Positions 1 through 10,307 of a stretch of DNA of 64,000 bases are shown here, piece after piece. The stretch is from Aedes albopictus. Its lineage: Eukaryota; Arthropoda; Insecta; Diptera; Culicidae. A program made the translations under genes and the position numbers. Positions within the stretch are counted from its first letter, which is position 1; each line of letters begins with the position of its first letter. Under the pieces are notes generated by a model, which saw only the letters and a program-made list of their open reading frames with translations, was not told the origin of the DNA and did no database searches. Location: contig NC_085138.1 in the NCBI RefSeq assembly GCF_035046485.1, forward strand, positions 449,167,204 to 449,231,203, written 5' to 3'.

Positions 1-175
1 ACTTCTAATGCCTTTTCTCAATCTATTATCGACATATTATCACACAGTATACGAATTCATGCAATGGCAGGCAAAGAAAACCCTTCCAATAATAACTATG
101 AAAGACTACTAAGTTGATGAGGGGCAGGCCAAGTTCCAATGCGAACGTAGAGCCATAAGAAGAAAAAGTTCATAA
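1..175 (+). repeat. SINE family A, 3' fragment
   Basis: Bases from about 48 onward match the 3' half of the tRNA-headed SINE seen complete at 19662-19905 (+) and about 16905-17163 (-). The shared text is the CAATGGCAGGCAAAG block, the run through AAGTTGA and GGCAGGCCAAG, and the final AGAGCCATAAGAAGAA. The tRNA-like head lies outside the window or is missing. No protein is encoded. Confidence 0.7.
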
Positions 176-215
176 GAGTGTAGAATTAGCTACAACCAAG
201 CGAACTGTGTCACTT

Positions 216-278
216 TACAGTAATCTTCACACAATCTACCAGTTTACGCCTGGCATTCATGCACCAATGCGTGAACCC
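216..278 (+). repeat. Short dispersed repeat, inverted match near 62.54-62.60 kb
   Basis: This stretch (TACAGTAATCTTCACAC through TTTACGCCTGGCAT to CACCAATGCGTGAACC) matches the reverse complement of about 62537-62602 with few differences. Its function is unknown. The rest of 176-770 shows no gene that I recognise. The 93-residue frame starting at 486 has no family resemblance. Confidence 0.55.
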
Positions 279-769
279 TTATGTCAAAAATATGAAATGC
301 TTATCTGTTTATGTTTATCAACATCTGCATGAACTTGTGCATTTAAATGCATCTGCTCAAGTTTATGCGAATGTCGAAATGTTGAAATAACGTTAATCCG
401 CAGTCTGTTGGCAACAGGCGGTTGCAATCATCATGTCCCTCCCCATCCCCAAATGACCTGCATCATGACGTAGCAGGCGCCATTATTGGCAATATTATCG
501 TCTAAAAACAGAAGATCACACTGCTTATTGGTGCCAAGTAGCTATCTCATTGGTTCCTTGTGTGAATGTAGCTGGTCTGCCGATGCTGAAGTAGCCTCAC
601 GAGCTGTCATTCAATTTTCATTCTATTTTATTTTCATTTGCAGTAAGATTATGCTAAGAGTGTCTGGGTCTATTAATAAGAATGCTTTTTTCTATTGGTT
701 TTTGACATTCTCCTGCCCTTGTATTATATTACATTATCGACACTATCGAAGAATGCCCATGGAATAAAC

Positions 770-2690
770 CCAGCAGGAATCCCGGGAGAATTATCTGAAG
801 GAATCCAGTCTGAGGAACCATAGGAGGAATATTGAAAAATTCCTCTGAAAGAACCCAAGAGGAATCCCATCAGAACTCTCTAAAAGAATAATGGGAGCAA
901 TCTATGACAGAATCCTGGAGTATTCCCTGAGATAATTCTGAAAAAAAAAAACTGAAGGAACTCCAGAAGATGTTTGGCGAGGAACCATGACAGGATTTCT
1001 GGAGAAATCATATCGGAAAGATTCTCTGACAGAATCTCGAGAAAAATCCCTGGAAAAATCCCTAATGGATATGAAAGAATAACAGAACGAATTATTGAAA
1101 GAATCCAGATGAAATTCTTGAGGGAATAGATAGAACTCAATGAAGAAACCCTCGGAAGAATTTCGGAAGAAAGCCCGTAAAAGAATCCCTGAAGAGTCCC
1201 TTTGAATTTCCTGAATAAATCCCTTGAAGAATCCAGGAAAAGATTTGTGAAATATAAGGATTCCCTAAAGAAATCCACAATTTTCTGAGAGCATCTTATC
1301 AGGAGTTATCTTAGACATCCTGAGAGAAATCCCTGGATGAATCCCCGAGGGAATCTCAATAGGAATCCCTGAAGAAGGGAAAAGGAAGAGGTGCCTGGAA
1401 AAATCCTTAAAAGAATATCGGGAGAAAGGCCTAAGAAATACCGGGAAAATCCCTAATGGAATCACGGGAAGGGATTCTGAAACAATCCCTGTAAGAATCC
1501 AAGAGTAAACCCAAAGAAAATTTTGGAAAAATCCCTGATGTAATATCGGAAATAATCCGTGAAAGATCCCCGGAACTAGGTAGAACCATTGAAGCAATCC
1601 TGGAGGAATCTTTGATGGAATCCGGAACATATCCATGAACGAATCCCAGAAGAATTCTCTGCAGGAATCTTGGGAGGTATGCCGAACGTAAATCTAGAAA
1701 GAATTGCTGGAGTAATCCTTGACAGAACCCTGAAGAAATCCTAGTAGAAATCCCTAACGAAATCTTGGGAAGGGTCCTTGCAGGAATCCGGGAGAGTGTC
1801 CCGAAAGGATTCCCGGTGGAATTCGCTAAAGGAATCCCGGAAAACAATGCTGCAAGAAAACCATTGAAGAAGAGAAATTAGTAAAGATATCCCGGGGGAT
1901 ATTCAGAGAAGATCCTCTGATGGAGTCGAATTGATGCGAATCCAAGTAAACCCAGAAAAATATCTAAAGGAATCTCGTGAGAAATCATTGAAGGAATACA
2001 TGAATAAATACAATAATCCCAGGAAGTATCATTCAACGAATCAATGCAGGAATTAATCCCGGGAGAAATCCTTGAAGGAATCCCTGGAAGAAATCGCTGA
2101 AGTAATCCCAGGAGAAAACCATGAAATAGTTTTGGACGGATTCCTGATGGATTCTCAGGAATAATCCGTGGAAGAACACGCCTTGCACCCTGTGAAAAAT
2201 CTCGAATCACAGGAGAAATCATTGAAGGAATCCCGGGAAGAATCACTGATGGATTGCCGGGAAATATCTCTGAAGGAATCCTGGGAGGATCCTGCCTAAA
2301 GAAATCCCGGGAGGAATCAATGCAAGAATCCCAGGACAAATTCCTAAAGTGAACTCGGGACGTATCAATGGAGGAAGCCATAAAAGAATTTCAGAAAAAG
2401 TGCCGGGATAAATACTCATAAATAATTCATGGAGAAATTTTCGATGCAAACCCAGGAGACCCATGAGAATCTCGTGAGAAATGAATGAAGGAATCCTGGG
2501 AGGAATCTCTACAAGGGGTTTTTAGGAAGATTTCTGAGAGGAATACCGGGAGGAATTCCATGAGAAATATTGGGACGAATCCCTACAAGGAACTACCAGA
2601 TGCAACCGCATAGAATTCTAGGAGAAATCTATGGAGAATTATTGGAAGGAACTGTTAATTATTTTCATAGAATCCTAGTGGGAGGCATTC
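770..2690. repeat. Degenerate ~12-bp minisatellite array
   Basis: About 1.9 kb is built from a diverged unit close to GAATCCCTGAAG, for example GAATCCCGGGAG, AAATCCTTGAAG and TAATCCCAGGAG in succession near 2050-2110. Because the unit is a multiple of three, several minus-strand frames of 120-170 codons stay open and read as repetitive Pro/Gly/Ile/Ser peptides. They show no domain and I do not regard them as genes. A related GAAATTTCTGAA array lies at 53890-55560. Confidence 0.8.
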
Positions 2691-3590
2691 TATTTATACC
2701 AAGATATCCGTAATATAAATTGTAGTGCGGCAATTTTTAACTGGAAATTTTTTTGACACATGGCTCCTATTACACAAGTTTACAAAATAAAACGAAAGTC
2801 GTGAACTTCTGTCAACGACCAAAATTTTTGAAGCACAATTTAGTGCTGATTCCGAAACTGACCTTCAAAAATTTTTAAGTAGAACAGTTTTTGAGTTTTA
2901 GCTCAATATCGAGTTTTGCAACTTTTCAAAATATGTAATTTACTAAAATTTAAATAGGTATATTGCGTTTTGTTCAACCAATTGTAAATCTTTTTCCATA
3001 AATCAAAAGCTGAATACAATTCCATTCGATCGTCTGAATACAGGTTTTGCGTCAGATTGATGCAATTCAAGATATTGGCGAGTTTTAGGGACGATCTTCT
3101 TAAATTTTAGCGAAATTCCCAAATTTTTTTGAAGAAATGTATTTTTTTATCTATAAGAAAAATCCAACTTAAAAATTCTCTCTCGACGTTTATTTGACAT
3201 ATCATATGTAGGCAAGTTACAGTAAAAATTTCAGCTCAATCGAAGCATTGATTACGGAGAATGAGATGTTTGAAGTGAGCGACTTTGCTTAAAAATAGAA
3301 CAAAAATCGATTTAAAATCATCAACCTTGTATGGAAAGTCGAAAAAATTTCCGCTCTACTGTATTTTTTTTCTTTCGCGTTTTCGAACTCAGGGCATGAT
3401 TCTACACCAAAATTGATCATCAGCTTACCGAGTTCAAAAATGCTGTAAACTAGTGTTATTTACTTGAAGGGTATTGTTGAAGACGCCAAATTACAAGGAG
3501 TTGCTTCTTATTTGAAGAGTGCTTTCGATGACTAAAATCAAACACGGCTAGAAGCAAAAATGACTGAAAAGATTAGTTCGTTACTATTGA
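2691..3590. other. AT-rich non-coding stretch
   Basis: I see no gene, RNA or clear inverted repeat here. The sequence is AT-rich with many A and T runs and frequent stops in all frames. It may be old repeat sequence, but nothing else in the window matches it. Confidence 0.5.
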
Positions 3591-3594
3591 AATG

Positions 3595-4080
3595 AATGAG
3601 ATGCATTTTTGTAATACTGGGAGTTTCAGAGCGTTTCAGGGGTGTTCCGAGGTTTTTTTTTTCAAGGATGTTCCAGAAGGTCTCAAAAAGTTTCAGAATG
3701 GCCAGAGACGTTTCAAAAGATATCAAGCGCTTTCAAAACAGTTCAAGGGGGTTTCAGGAGATTTCAGAAGTATTGTATGTTTCTGACGGTATCAAGAGGT
3801 TCCAGGTGGTTTCAGGGGCCTTCAATGGATGTTCTATGCTGCCATTCTACGAGATATTTGCCTAAGCTATATGGAAATCCCTGTCTACATGGGACAACTA
3901 TGATAGAACGACAGTAGGGTTCTCAGGGGCTTGCAGAGGCATTCTAAGGGATTTCGGGGGCATCTCCTCAACCCAACGGAAATTCCTTTAAAATCTACCT
4001 GTAATTCCTTGAAAACCCTTGTTACACCCATAAAACGTACCTGAAACCTCCATCGGAAGTTCCAGAAAACCCATCCAAAA
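3595..4080. repeat. GTTTCAGGGG-type degenerate repeat
   Basis: Irregular repeats of a unit like GTTTCAGGGG or GTTTCAGAAG run on the plus strand to about 3960, followed by reverse-complement units such as CCTGAAACC to about 4080. The same style recurs at 13500-13620, 16620-16900, 19130-19470, 20100-20740 and 20935-21150. The overlapping 64-91 codon frames are by-products of the repeat. Confidence 0.65.
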
Positions 4081-4114
4081 CCACTTTGAACATCATATCC
4101 TCGTCACACATTTG

Positions 4115-4145
4115 TAATAGATACATTAAAATTTCAAATACTAGT
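4115..4145. repeat. Target-site duplication of SINE, copy 1 (31 bp)
   Basis: This 31-bp stretch, starting TAATAGATAC and ending AAATACTAGT, is repeated without a difference at 4837-4867 and brackets the SINE at 4146-4836. Confidence 0.93.
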
Positions 4146-4836
4146 CAAAAAAAAAAAACGATCAATTCTGACTATACATGTCAATGGTTGCTCCTCCGTG
4201 ATTGATCTGAACTGGTACAAGTTGCACTGTGATCCAACTGAATAAGGGGCTGGGACATTCCACTTATTCTCAAAGTGCAATTTTTAGCAGCTCATGCATA
4301 TTTGATCAATAACGGCGCCGGCCAAGTCCTTATAGTCAGCTGGGAAGGGAAAGGAATGTTAGAGTGTACTGGTTGTTGCTACTAGAGACCGAGAGCACTC
4401 TGCGTCCCACAACCCGCACGGACTGGGGTATTTGTTAGACGGAAAGGATGGGAGATCTGGGAGTCACCGTTGGGTCGGTGATGCGATCCATGGATAGGGT
4501 TATTTATAGTGTTCGTGATAGATTGTGTGGTGAATAAGGTGAATAAGGTCAAGCGGCACAGCACGCTTTGGTTGCATAACTTATAGGCGTTATATATACA
4601 CTGTGCTGTGAGTGGAAGTTGGAAGGGAGGGAAACGACTTTTTTCAATTCGTTTCTGGTTCTAGCGATGGCTATGAACATATGAATATACATGAGTTGTA
4701 TATGTAGAGAAGAGAGAGTGAGAGAAAGTGGATAGAAAGATACAAAGTAGGATGAAAAGGACTGGCCAGGGATTGAACCCATGACCTTCTGCATACGAAT
4801 CAGAAGCGGTAGCCACTAGACCACCAAGCCCGTCAA
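4146..4836 (-). mobile_element. Complete tRNA-headed SINE (family C)
   Basis: A retroposon of about 690 bp on the minus strand. Its 5' head (about 4755-4835) has a tRNA-like A box (TGGTCTAGTGGCTACC) and B box (GGGTTCAATCCC), the internal RNA polymerase III promoter of tRNA-derived SINEs. Its 3' end is a T-rich tail on the sense strand (plus strand C then A12 at 4146-4158). A perfect 31-bp direct duplication flanks it, so both ends are fixed. Related pieces lie at 24061-24400, about 62610-62815 and 63517-63576. It encodes no protein and would move using a LINE's machinery. I recall this kind of sequence from Aedes SINEs but cannot assign the family name safely. Confidence 0.85.
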
Positions 4837-4867
4837 TAATAGATACATTAAAATTTCAAATACTAGT
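4837..4867. repeat. Target-site duplication of SINE, copy 2 (31 bp)
   Basis: Identical to 4115-4145. It lies immediately beyond the tRNA-like head of the SINE. Confidence 0.93.
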
Positions 4868-4936
4868 AGGTATAAACTGACAAAAATTTCGAAGACACTT
4901 TGTGTGTTTAATTGACAAATTGAGATATAAATTTGT

Positions 4937-5020
4937 AAAAAAAACGCTTGTTTTGGTGGGATTTGAACCCACGATTTCGTATCGCTAGACCGGCACCTTA
5001 ACCAACTAAGCCACAGAACA
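4937..5020 (-). ncRNA. tRNA-like Pol III unit (tRNA relic, AGC in anticodon position)
   Basis: On the minus strand 5020-4949 is 72 nt and folds partly like a tRNA. The acceptor stem pairs 6 of 7 (TGTTCTG with CAAAACA). The D arm reads GCTTAGTTGGTTAAGGT, and the T arm has a perfect 5-bp stem (GTGGG/CCCAC) around TTCAAAT. The A box (TGGCTTAGTTGG) and B box (GGTTCAAATCC) match the Pol III consensus. A run of eight T (plus-strand A8 at 4937-4944), a Pol III terminator, follows four bases after the discriminator. The anticodon stem is badly mismatched (about 2 of 5 pairs), so this is more likely a relic or SINE-like RNA unit than a working tRNA-Ala. Confidence 0.55.
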
Positions 5021-5135
5021 AGTTACGATTCTGTGAAGCAGAAAGTCAAACTGGATTCAACGCACCACCCTAATTGTTAACCACGTCAACCATTCAACAA
5101 TTAGCGAGAATCGGTCAACATTAGGATGTCCTAGA

Positions 5136-5263
5136 TTAATCCTTTGGAGCCGGAGAGGTCAACGTCATATTGACCCCTGCGATGAAACCAAGGATGACAA
5201 ACGTGTTCGACACCAGCGAGATTGCGACAGATAAGTCGAAACAATCCGGCTCCAAAGGGTTAA
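5136..5263. mobile_element. TTAA-flanked MITE, 128 bp
   Basis: The ends are TTAATCCTTTGGAGCCGGA and the reverse complement of TTAACCCTTTGGAGCCGGA. These are terminal inverted repeats starting CCCTTTGGAG inside a TTAA duplication, the piggyBac-type target. It is too short to encode protein, so it depends on a transposase elsewhere. Confidence 0.75.
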
Positions 5264-5714
5264 GGAAGTGTTTAATTTTTGAGTTCCCGACTTTCGTTAC
5301 AAATTTAATAAAACTTAAATTTAATGAGAATTGCAAAAAATGACTGAATCTAGATGATCACTGTATATGTTTCTAGTACTGTGGAACTATGCACGAAAAA
5401 AAACAATGAAAACAAACATTCCTGTACTAAGTGTTCAACAATTGGCGAATTACCATAGTTCTAATTATTGTATAAATAAGTATGCTTTTTCTCAGTAAGA
5501 GACACAAGCAGAACCAATCCTTCCAGGGTTTACCACACTTGCATGGATGGCGTGGTATCCATTTTTTATGTATGTGGATTCCGTCAAGTAGTTATGTCCA
5601 TTTCGTTAGTAATTGCTGTCCAGTATATTTATGCCTTAAAACTGGCCCTTATAAAAAGTGGTCTTTTTCATCCAAAATATCAACACTCATTCACATCAAC
5701 AATGTGCCTTTTTG
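5264..5714. other. No recognised feature
   Basis: AT-rich sequence. Two overlapping short plus-strand frames (5482-5766 and 5543-5755) run into the following SINE head and have no recognisable domain. I see no splice context that supports them. Confidence 0.4.
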
Positions 5715-5715
5715 T

Positions 5716-5950
5716 GGGCTTCGTGGCCGTGCGGTTAGCGGCGGCAGTCGTCTAGGCATATCGTAAGCCTCGGAGTGTGGGTTCGCTTTCCGCTCTAGTC
5801 GGTGGAAACTTTTCGTCAAATTCATCACTGGGCCACTGGGTGTTCTGTGTTGTCCGTTCTCTAGTGTAAGTAATGTATTCAGTCTGTGCAGCTTTTGGCT
5901 GAAGATGGTGTGGCTTGTCTTTAAATTGTCTTTTCTTTAATTGATCATGT
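5716..5950 (+). mobile_element. tRNA-headed SINE (family B)
   Basis: The head GCTTCGTGGCCGTGCGGTTA gives an A box and GTGGGTTCGCTTTCC a B box, followed by a body containing TGTCCGTTCTCTAGTG and CAGTCTGTGCAGC. The same head and body occur on the minus strand at about 34505-34722. The 3' end appears to run into the TA-flanked MITE at 5953. There is no coding capacity. It is transcribed by Pol III in the general model for such elements. Confidence 0.65.
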
Positions 5951-5952
5951 AA

Positions 5953-6405
5953 TACCCGAGCAGGAACGAATAACTGACACATAACTGCAGCATACCAAAG
6001 TCAGGTATCATACCAAGACAAGGTATTGGTTGGTTACCCAGGTATTGAAAATAACTTATTATGGTATTTTGTTGGTATTGATAAAATACCTCAACGAGTT
6101 ATTGGTTTGGTGTAGGGGACTGTTTTAGATATTATTCAATTATGGAAAAATCATTTTTTTTAGTTTCTTTGTATTTGTGAATTTTAACTTAATGCTAATT
6201 CTTCACACAACATGGAAAAATCACTATTTGTATGGAAAAATCACCGATTATTATTTAGGTATTGCAATGTCTGATTATTCACGTGTTATGCACAGAATAC
6301 ACACCATTTATTATTTTAGGTATTTTACCTCTCATTCAGGTTGTGGGTATTCGGTTTTTTATACCTCAGTTTGATATTCTTCAGATATTTTCTCCTGCTC
6401 GGGTA
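5953..6405. mobile_element. TA-flanked MITE, 453 bp (CCCGAGCAGGA termini)
   Basis: The terminal inverted repeats are CCCGAGCAGGA at 5955 and TCCTGCTCGGG ending at 6403, each bordered by TA, the Tc1/mariner-type target duplication. The interior is AT-rich with internal GGTATT/AATACC repeats. It has no transposase frame: the 65-residue frame at 6177 is not recognisable. Confidence 0.8.
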
Positions 6406-7652
6406 GCTTGGAATCCTAAAATGTAACACACTAGAAAATCTGAAGAGCCTAGTCTTTTATTCAACTTCTTCAACAAACGGTACAATAATATGTAATATTT
6501 AACACGTAAGCGGATCAAATGCCGCTAAGTAGCACTTGCAATCGAAACATATTTTTTTAGGGATGAACAACGAATCCCGAATGGAACAATAGGTTCTTCG
6601 ATAAACCAAACGCTACAAGTCCACCATATCAAATATGTCATGATGCACTTTAGTTTTGCCAATCCCCATGATCAATAGTCAGGATTTTCTGAAACGGAAG
6701 AGAAAATTGGCACATAAGACCAACAAACATGACCATTTCGATCTTTGATAATCATGGATTCTTAGTCCGCTATATTGAGAACAAGCAATTTCTATTTCAT
6801 GACGCCGTTAATCTATTGAGACATAAAACAGAAATATGCGATGCATCGGTAAGTAGGATACGATACGAAACACGATATGTCGCCATATAACGTGATTGGT
6901 GGGATTTGTGTTTGTATTTGATTACGATGTTTGCAGAAAACGATGCTTATTAGAGTAAGGAAGCTGCTTGGTCCCTTACTGCCAAAGGAAAGATTGAAAC
7001 CGCGGAGCAATGTTTGGGTTATGCAGGCACGAACGAAGCTTTTTTTCTGTCTTGATACATGCAAAAGTTAATTCATTCACACTAAAACGCAAAGCGCACA
7101 AGATGAATTTTGTAAGTTCAACACATGTGATACGCAAAAAAGTAGTTGCTTGATTCCCTAGTTTCTTTATTGTTTCACTTTTAAACATTTCTGCATCTTG
7201 GAAAAGTAAATAGGCAACGAACTACAGAAGAGGTTTACACTAGTAAATATATCGTAAATGTCATCTATGATGTACCTGAAATTTTTTTACGAACATACTT
7301 CCATCGTTATGTCGAATTGCAACTATGGTATGTGCCATATGCAAGATAAATTCATGGGACACAAGGTTAATCCTTTAATCAGATTCCAACGAAGACAGGT
7401 CGTATTATTTGTAACATTTATCCTTTGTCATCACGCCACGTGCCAATCGATACGTGACAAACCAGCAGCACCAGCAACCATGTGGTTTGCCCCCAAACAA
7501 TTTCATCGTTTTTTTGTGTCTTTTTTTATCAGTCGTTCGAAGATTCAGAGATACGTGTCTGTTTGTCACACCGCACCGTTCTGAAAATTGTCTTACAACT
7601 TTTTTTTCTTTTTCTGTATCTGCAGACGTTTGTTCTTCCAGTTTAATGCACA
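6406..7652. other. No recognised gene
   Basis: About 1.2 kb of AT-rich sequence. The short frames on both strands (up to 108 codons at 7258-7584) overlap one another and show no recognisable domain. I find no RNA gene or inverted-repeat element here. Confidence 0.4.
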
Positions 7653-8494
7653 CACGGAAAAAAATCCATTCCCCTAATCATGAATAAAAAATCATGTTCT
7701 TATGATGTCTGCCAACTCATAATATCATAATTGAAATTCATAATATCATGAATGAGTTGACCAGAAATATGAATAGAAACAAGCATTTTCATAAATTATA
7801 TTCATGGTCGCTTCCTAGCGTTACACTTATCTGCCATATGCAATTATATAAATCGCGCGGTCGTCCAGCACAGACATGTGGAAAAAGTTGAACCTGCTAT
7901 TTTTGCAAAGTTTTTATTTGGTTAGAGTAATAAATGTGCATATATGAGGAAATGGAACATCGAAACAGTGTATCCGTAAGATTCGGCAGGTTGTTGGGAG
8001 TTGATTGACTAAAAAATAAACGCGCAAAAAGTAAACAGTGCCCAGTTCGCGTTTTCGTTGTGCCATCCGTCGTAGTTCCGAGTTTATGTACGGAGGGTGA
8101 AGCAAAGTGAGAATCGCGCGTTAATTTTCGGTAATTCTCTCTATTTTTCCGGTTTATCCATCGTTCGACGACTTCGGAGACTCAGCAAGTGATGTGAACT
8201 AGTGAACAATTGATGTGGTTTGGAGGGCATCCTTAGCCTGTTGGATGTAGGTGCCAAAGACAAAAATAATAAACCAGCTAAATATGATTATCCGGTGAGT
8301 TCGATCATTGTTGTTTTTTTTTATATTTGAACATTACATATCTTCACTAACAAGAGGCCAACTAAAAAGTGCTGCTTGCTCATAGAAAAAAGGATGATGG
8401 ATAGGTTCCAAAATCATAGAAATGGGCTCTGATATCACGTATTTTATTTTCTTATGATTTTAGCTTGCATCGTTTTATTAATCTAATTAAAAGC

Positions 8495-8787
8495 ATTTGG
8501 GATCGACGACGACGGAATCATAAAAGTAATTCTTAATTCCATGAATTCTATGCATGGTTCCATCTCCCTCAACCATGATTTTATGAATTTGACTGAGAAA
8601 CATTGAGGTCCGACGACGACGGAATCATAAAAGTAATTCTTAATTCCATGAATTCTATGCATGGTTCCATCTCCCTCAACCATGATTTTATGAATTTGAC
8701 TGAGAAACATTGAGGTCCGACGACGACGGAATCATAAAAGTAATTCTCAATTCCATGAATTCTATGCATGGTTCCATCTCCCACAAC
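8495..8787. repeat. Tandem repeat, 107-bp unit
   Basis: The block starting CGACGACGACGG recurs at 8504, 8611 and 8718, a period of 107 bp, with near-identical units containing CCATGAATTCTATGCATGG. A fourth, more diverged start is at 9252, beyond the hAT-type insertion. The open frames of 67-75 codons on the minus strand are reading through this repeat. Confidence 0.85.
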
Positions 8788-9206
8788 CAGGGTATGAAAA
8801 ACGGATCACGCCGAAAAACAAACGCTTTGTCCTAAGCGGTGTATGTTGGTAACAAAGGCGCTCCGCAACAAACGCATGTCAGGCGATGAGAGCAATAAAA
8901 CAAACATCACTTGCCATGCGTGTGCCGATATTCCGGCTTTTCTGCTGAAATTTTCGACCTACATCATCGAATTCATAAGCATTTAGGCGAATTAAGACAC
9001 TTGCAAACCTCAGCGTCGAGTTTCAGTTGTAAAACAATGCGAAAATCACGATGTGAATAGAACGAGACAAATATTCCTACCGTTTTTGTTGTGAACAAAC
9101 TCGGGAGCGATTTTGTCATTATCTGCTAACGAAAAAACAAAGCGTTGTTATCGTGCCTTCTTTGTTGCCTATTTTTCGCTTGCGGTGGCATATTCTGCGT
9201 ACACTG
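8788..9206. mobile_element. hAT-type MITE, 419 bp, with 8-bp target duplication
   Basis: The element begins CAGGGTATG and ends as the reverse complement of CAGTGTACG. CCCACAAC is duplicated exactly at 8780-8787 and 9207-9214. Neighbouring 107-bp repeat units show the uninterrupted form (CTCCCTCAACCATGATT), which acts as an empty site. The 8-bp duplication and CAG start are typical of hAT elements. There is no transposase frame. Confidence 0.8.
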
Positions 9207-9304
9207 CCCACAACCATGATTTTATGAATTTGACTGAGAAGCATATAGGTCCGACGACGACGGAATCATAAAAGTATTTTTTGATTCCATGAATTCTATG
9301 CATG

Positions 9305-9530
9305 GTTCTACCTCACCCAACCATAATTTTATGAATGTGGTGGTAAAGCATCAGGATCTGCATCCAGGTTTATGAAAATTATTCTTGGCTTCATGAATGC
9401 TACTCATGATCCCAGCTTCTACCTCACCCAACCATAATTTTATGAATGTGGTGGTAAAGCATCAGGATCTGCATCCAGGTTTATGAAAATTATTCTTGGC
9501 TTCATGAATGCTACTCATGATCCCAGCTTA
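9305..9530. repeat. Tandem repeat, 111-bp unit
   Basis: The segment starting CCTCACCCAACCATAATTTT at 9311 is repeated from 9422, giving about two units. It lies within the 7653-9728 element. Confidence 0.8.
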
Positions 9531-9728
9531 TTTAATCATAGCTTCATGATTATATTTTCCATTTTTGGTCGTCGAAAGCCAAAACAATAACGGGTGCATA
9601 GCGTTATGGTGAAATCATTCATAAAATCATAAAATTTAATCATGGTGTATATTTATAACATAAAATCATAAAAATATCGGGAAACTATGAGTCATATTCA
9701 TGGTCTTGGGAATGGATTTTTTTCCGTG

Positions 9729-10299
9729 CAGACGCCAAAGTCGTTGACACACACAATTGGCGGCGGGTGCCAATTGAAAACAACCGTGGGTTTGGTGTTG
9801 ACAGAATCTCCCCATCCCTGCGGAGTGTCTTGTAGCCAGACGACAAAGGTTGAGGAGTTTGGCTGTTGAGCCAGTAATGAAAGACACTCGAACCTCATGA
9901 TGGCCTCTATGCCACAAAAGTTCAGCCTATTGGACGAAGTGGCTTAATTTCCCCAACAGGGGAAAAAAAAATAAATAATGGCCATTCTATGGAATTAGAT
10001 GTATCAATGCGTATAAAATGTTTATGCCTTATTCTTGGTCCTTAAATTGTTAAATGTTCTGCAACTTAATAGAAAATCAATCCGGACTGTGCATATCATA
10101 TTCAAAAGGCGAATCTAGTCAAGCTCCCACCTCCAACTGTTTATTATCCTCATCTGTCGGTAAATCTGACGCTCGGTTTCAATCACTCACGTCTCTTCCA
10201 TAGACAAAAGTCAACCTCAGGGGGTAAAACAGTGCAATGAACTATTATTTCGAAACAAAGGCATCAATTACATGTCGCTTCCACAAACCCGACAGAAGC
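9729..10299. other. No recognised gene
   Basis: About 570 bp without a supported feature. The short frames at 9666-9917 extend out of the preceding inverted-repeat end and look accidental. Confidence 0.4.
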
Positions 10300-10307
10300 A
10301 CACAGAC

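Larger units (their letters stand above)
7653..9728. mobile_element. Inverted-repeat element, ~2.1 kb (CACGGAAAAAAATCC termini)
   Basis: The left end reads CACGGAAAAAAATCCATTCC and the right end is its reverse complement, finishing at 9728. Many short ATCATGAA and TTCATGAT motifs in both orientations lie beneath the ends. From 8461 to 9530 it contains tandem repeats of 107 and 111 bp, interrupted at 8788-9206 by another element. The stretch 7860-8300 is more complex, is GC-richer than its surroundings and ends in CCGGTGAGT, a possible splice donor. I cannot show a transposase. I did not find a convincing target duplication, so the superfamily is open. Confidence 0.65.

Noticed and set aside
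880..2464. Five overlapping minus-strand frames of 73-167 codons
   Set aside because: They are translations of the degenerate 12-bp repeat, with periodic low-complexity peptides and no domain.
4949..5020. Functional tRNA-Ala (AGC) gene
   Set aside because: The anticodon stem has only about two of five pairs and the body does not look like insect tRNA-Ala, so it is reported only as tRNA-like.
8495..8787. CRISPR-like array
   Set aside because: The 107-bp units are contiguous tandem repeats without unique spacers, in a eukaryotic transposon context.
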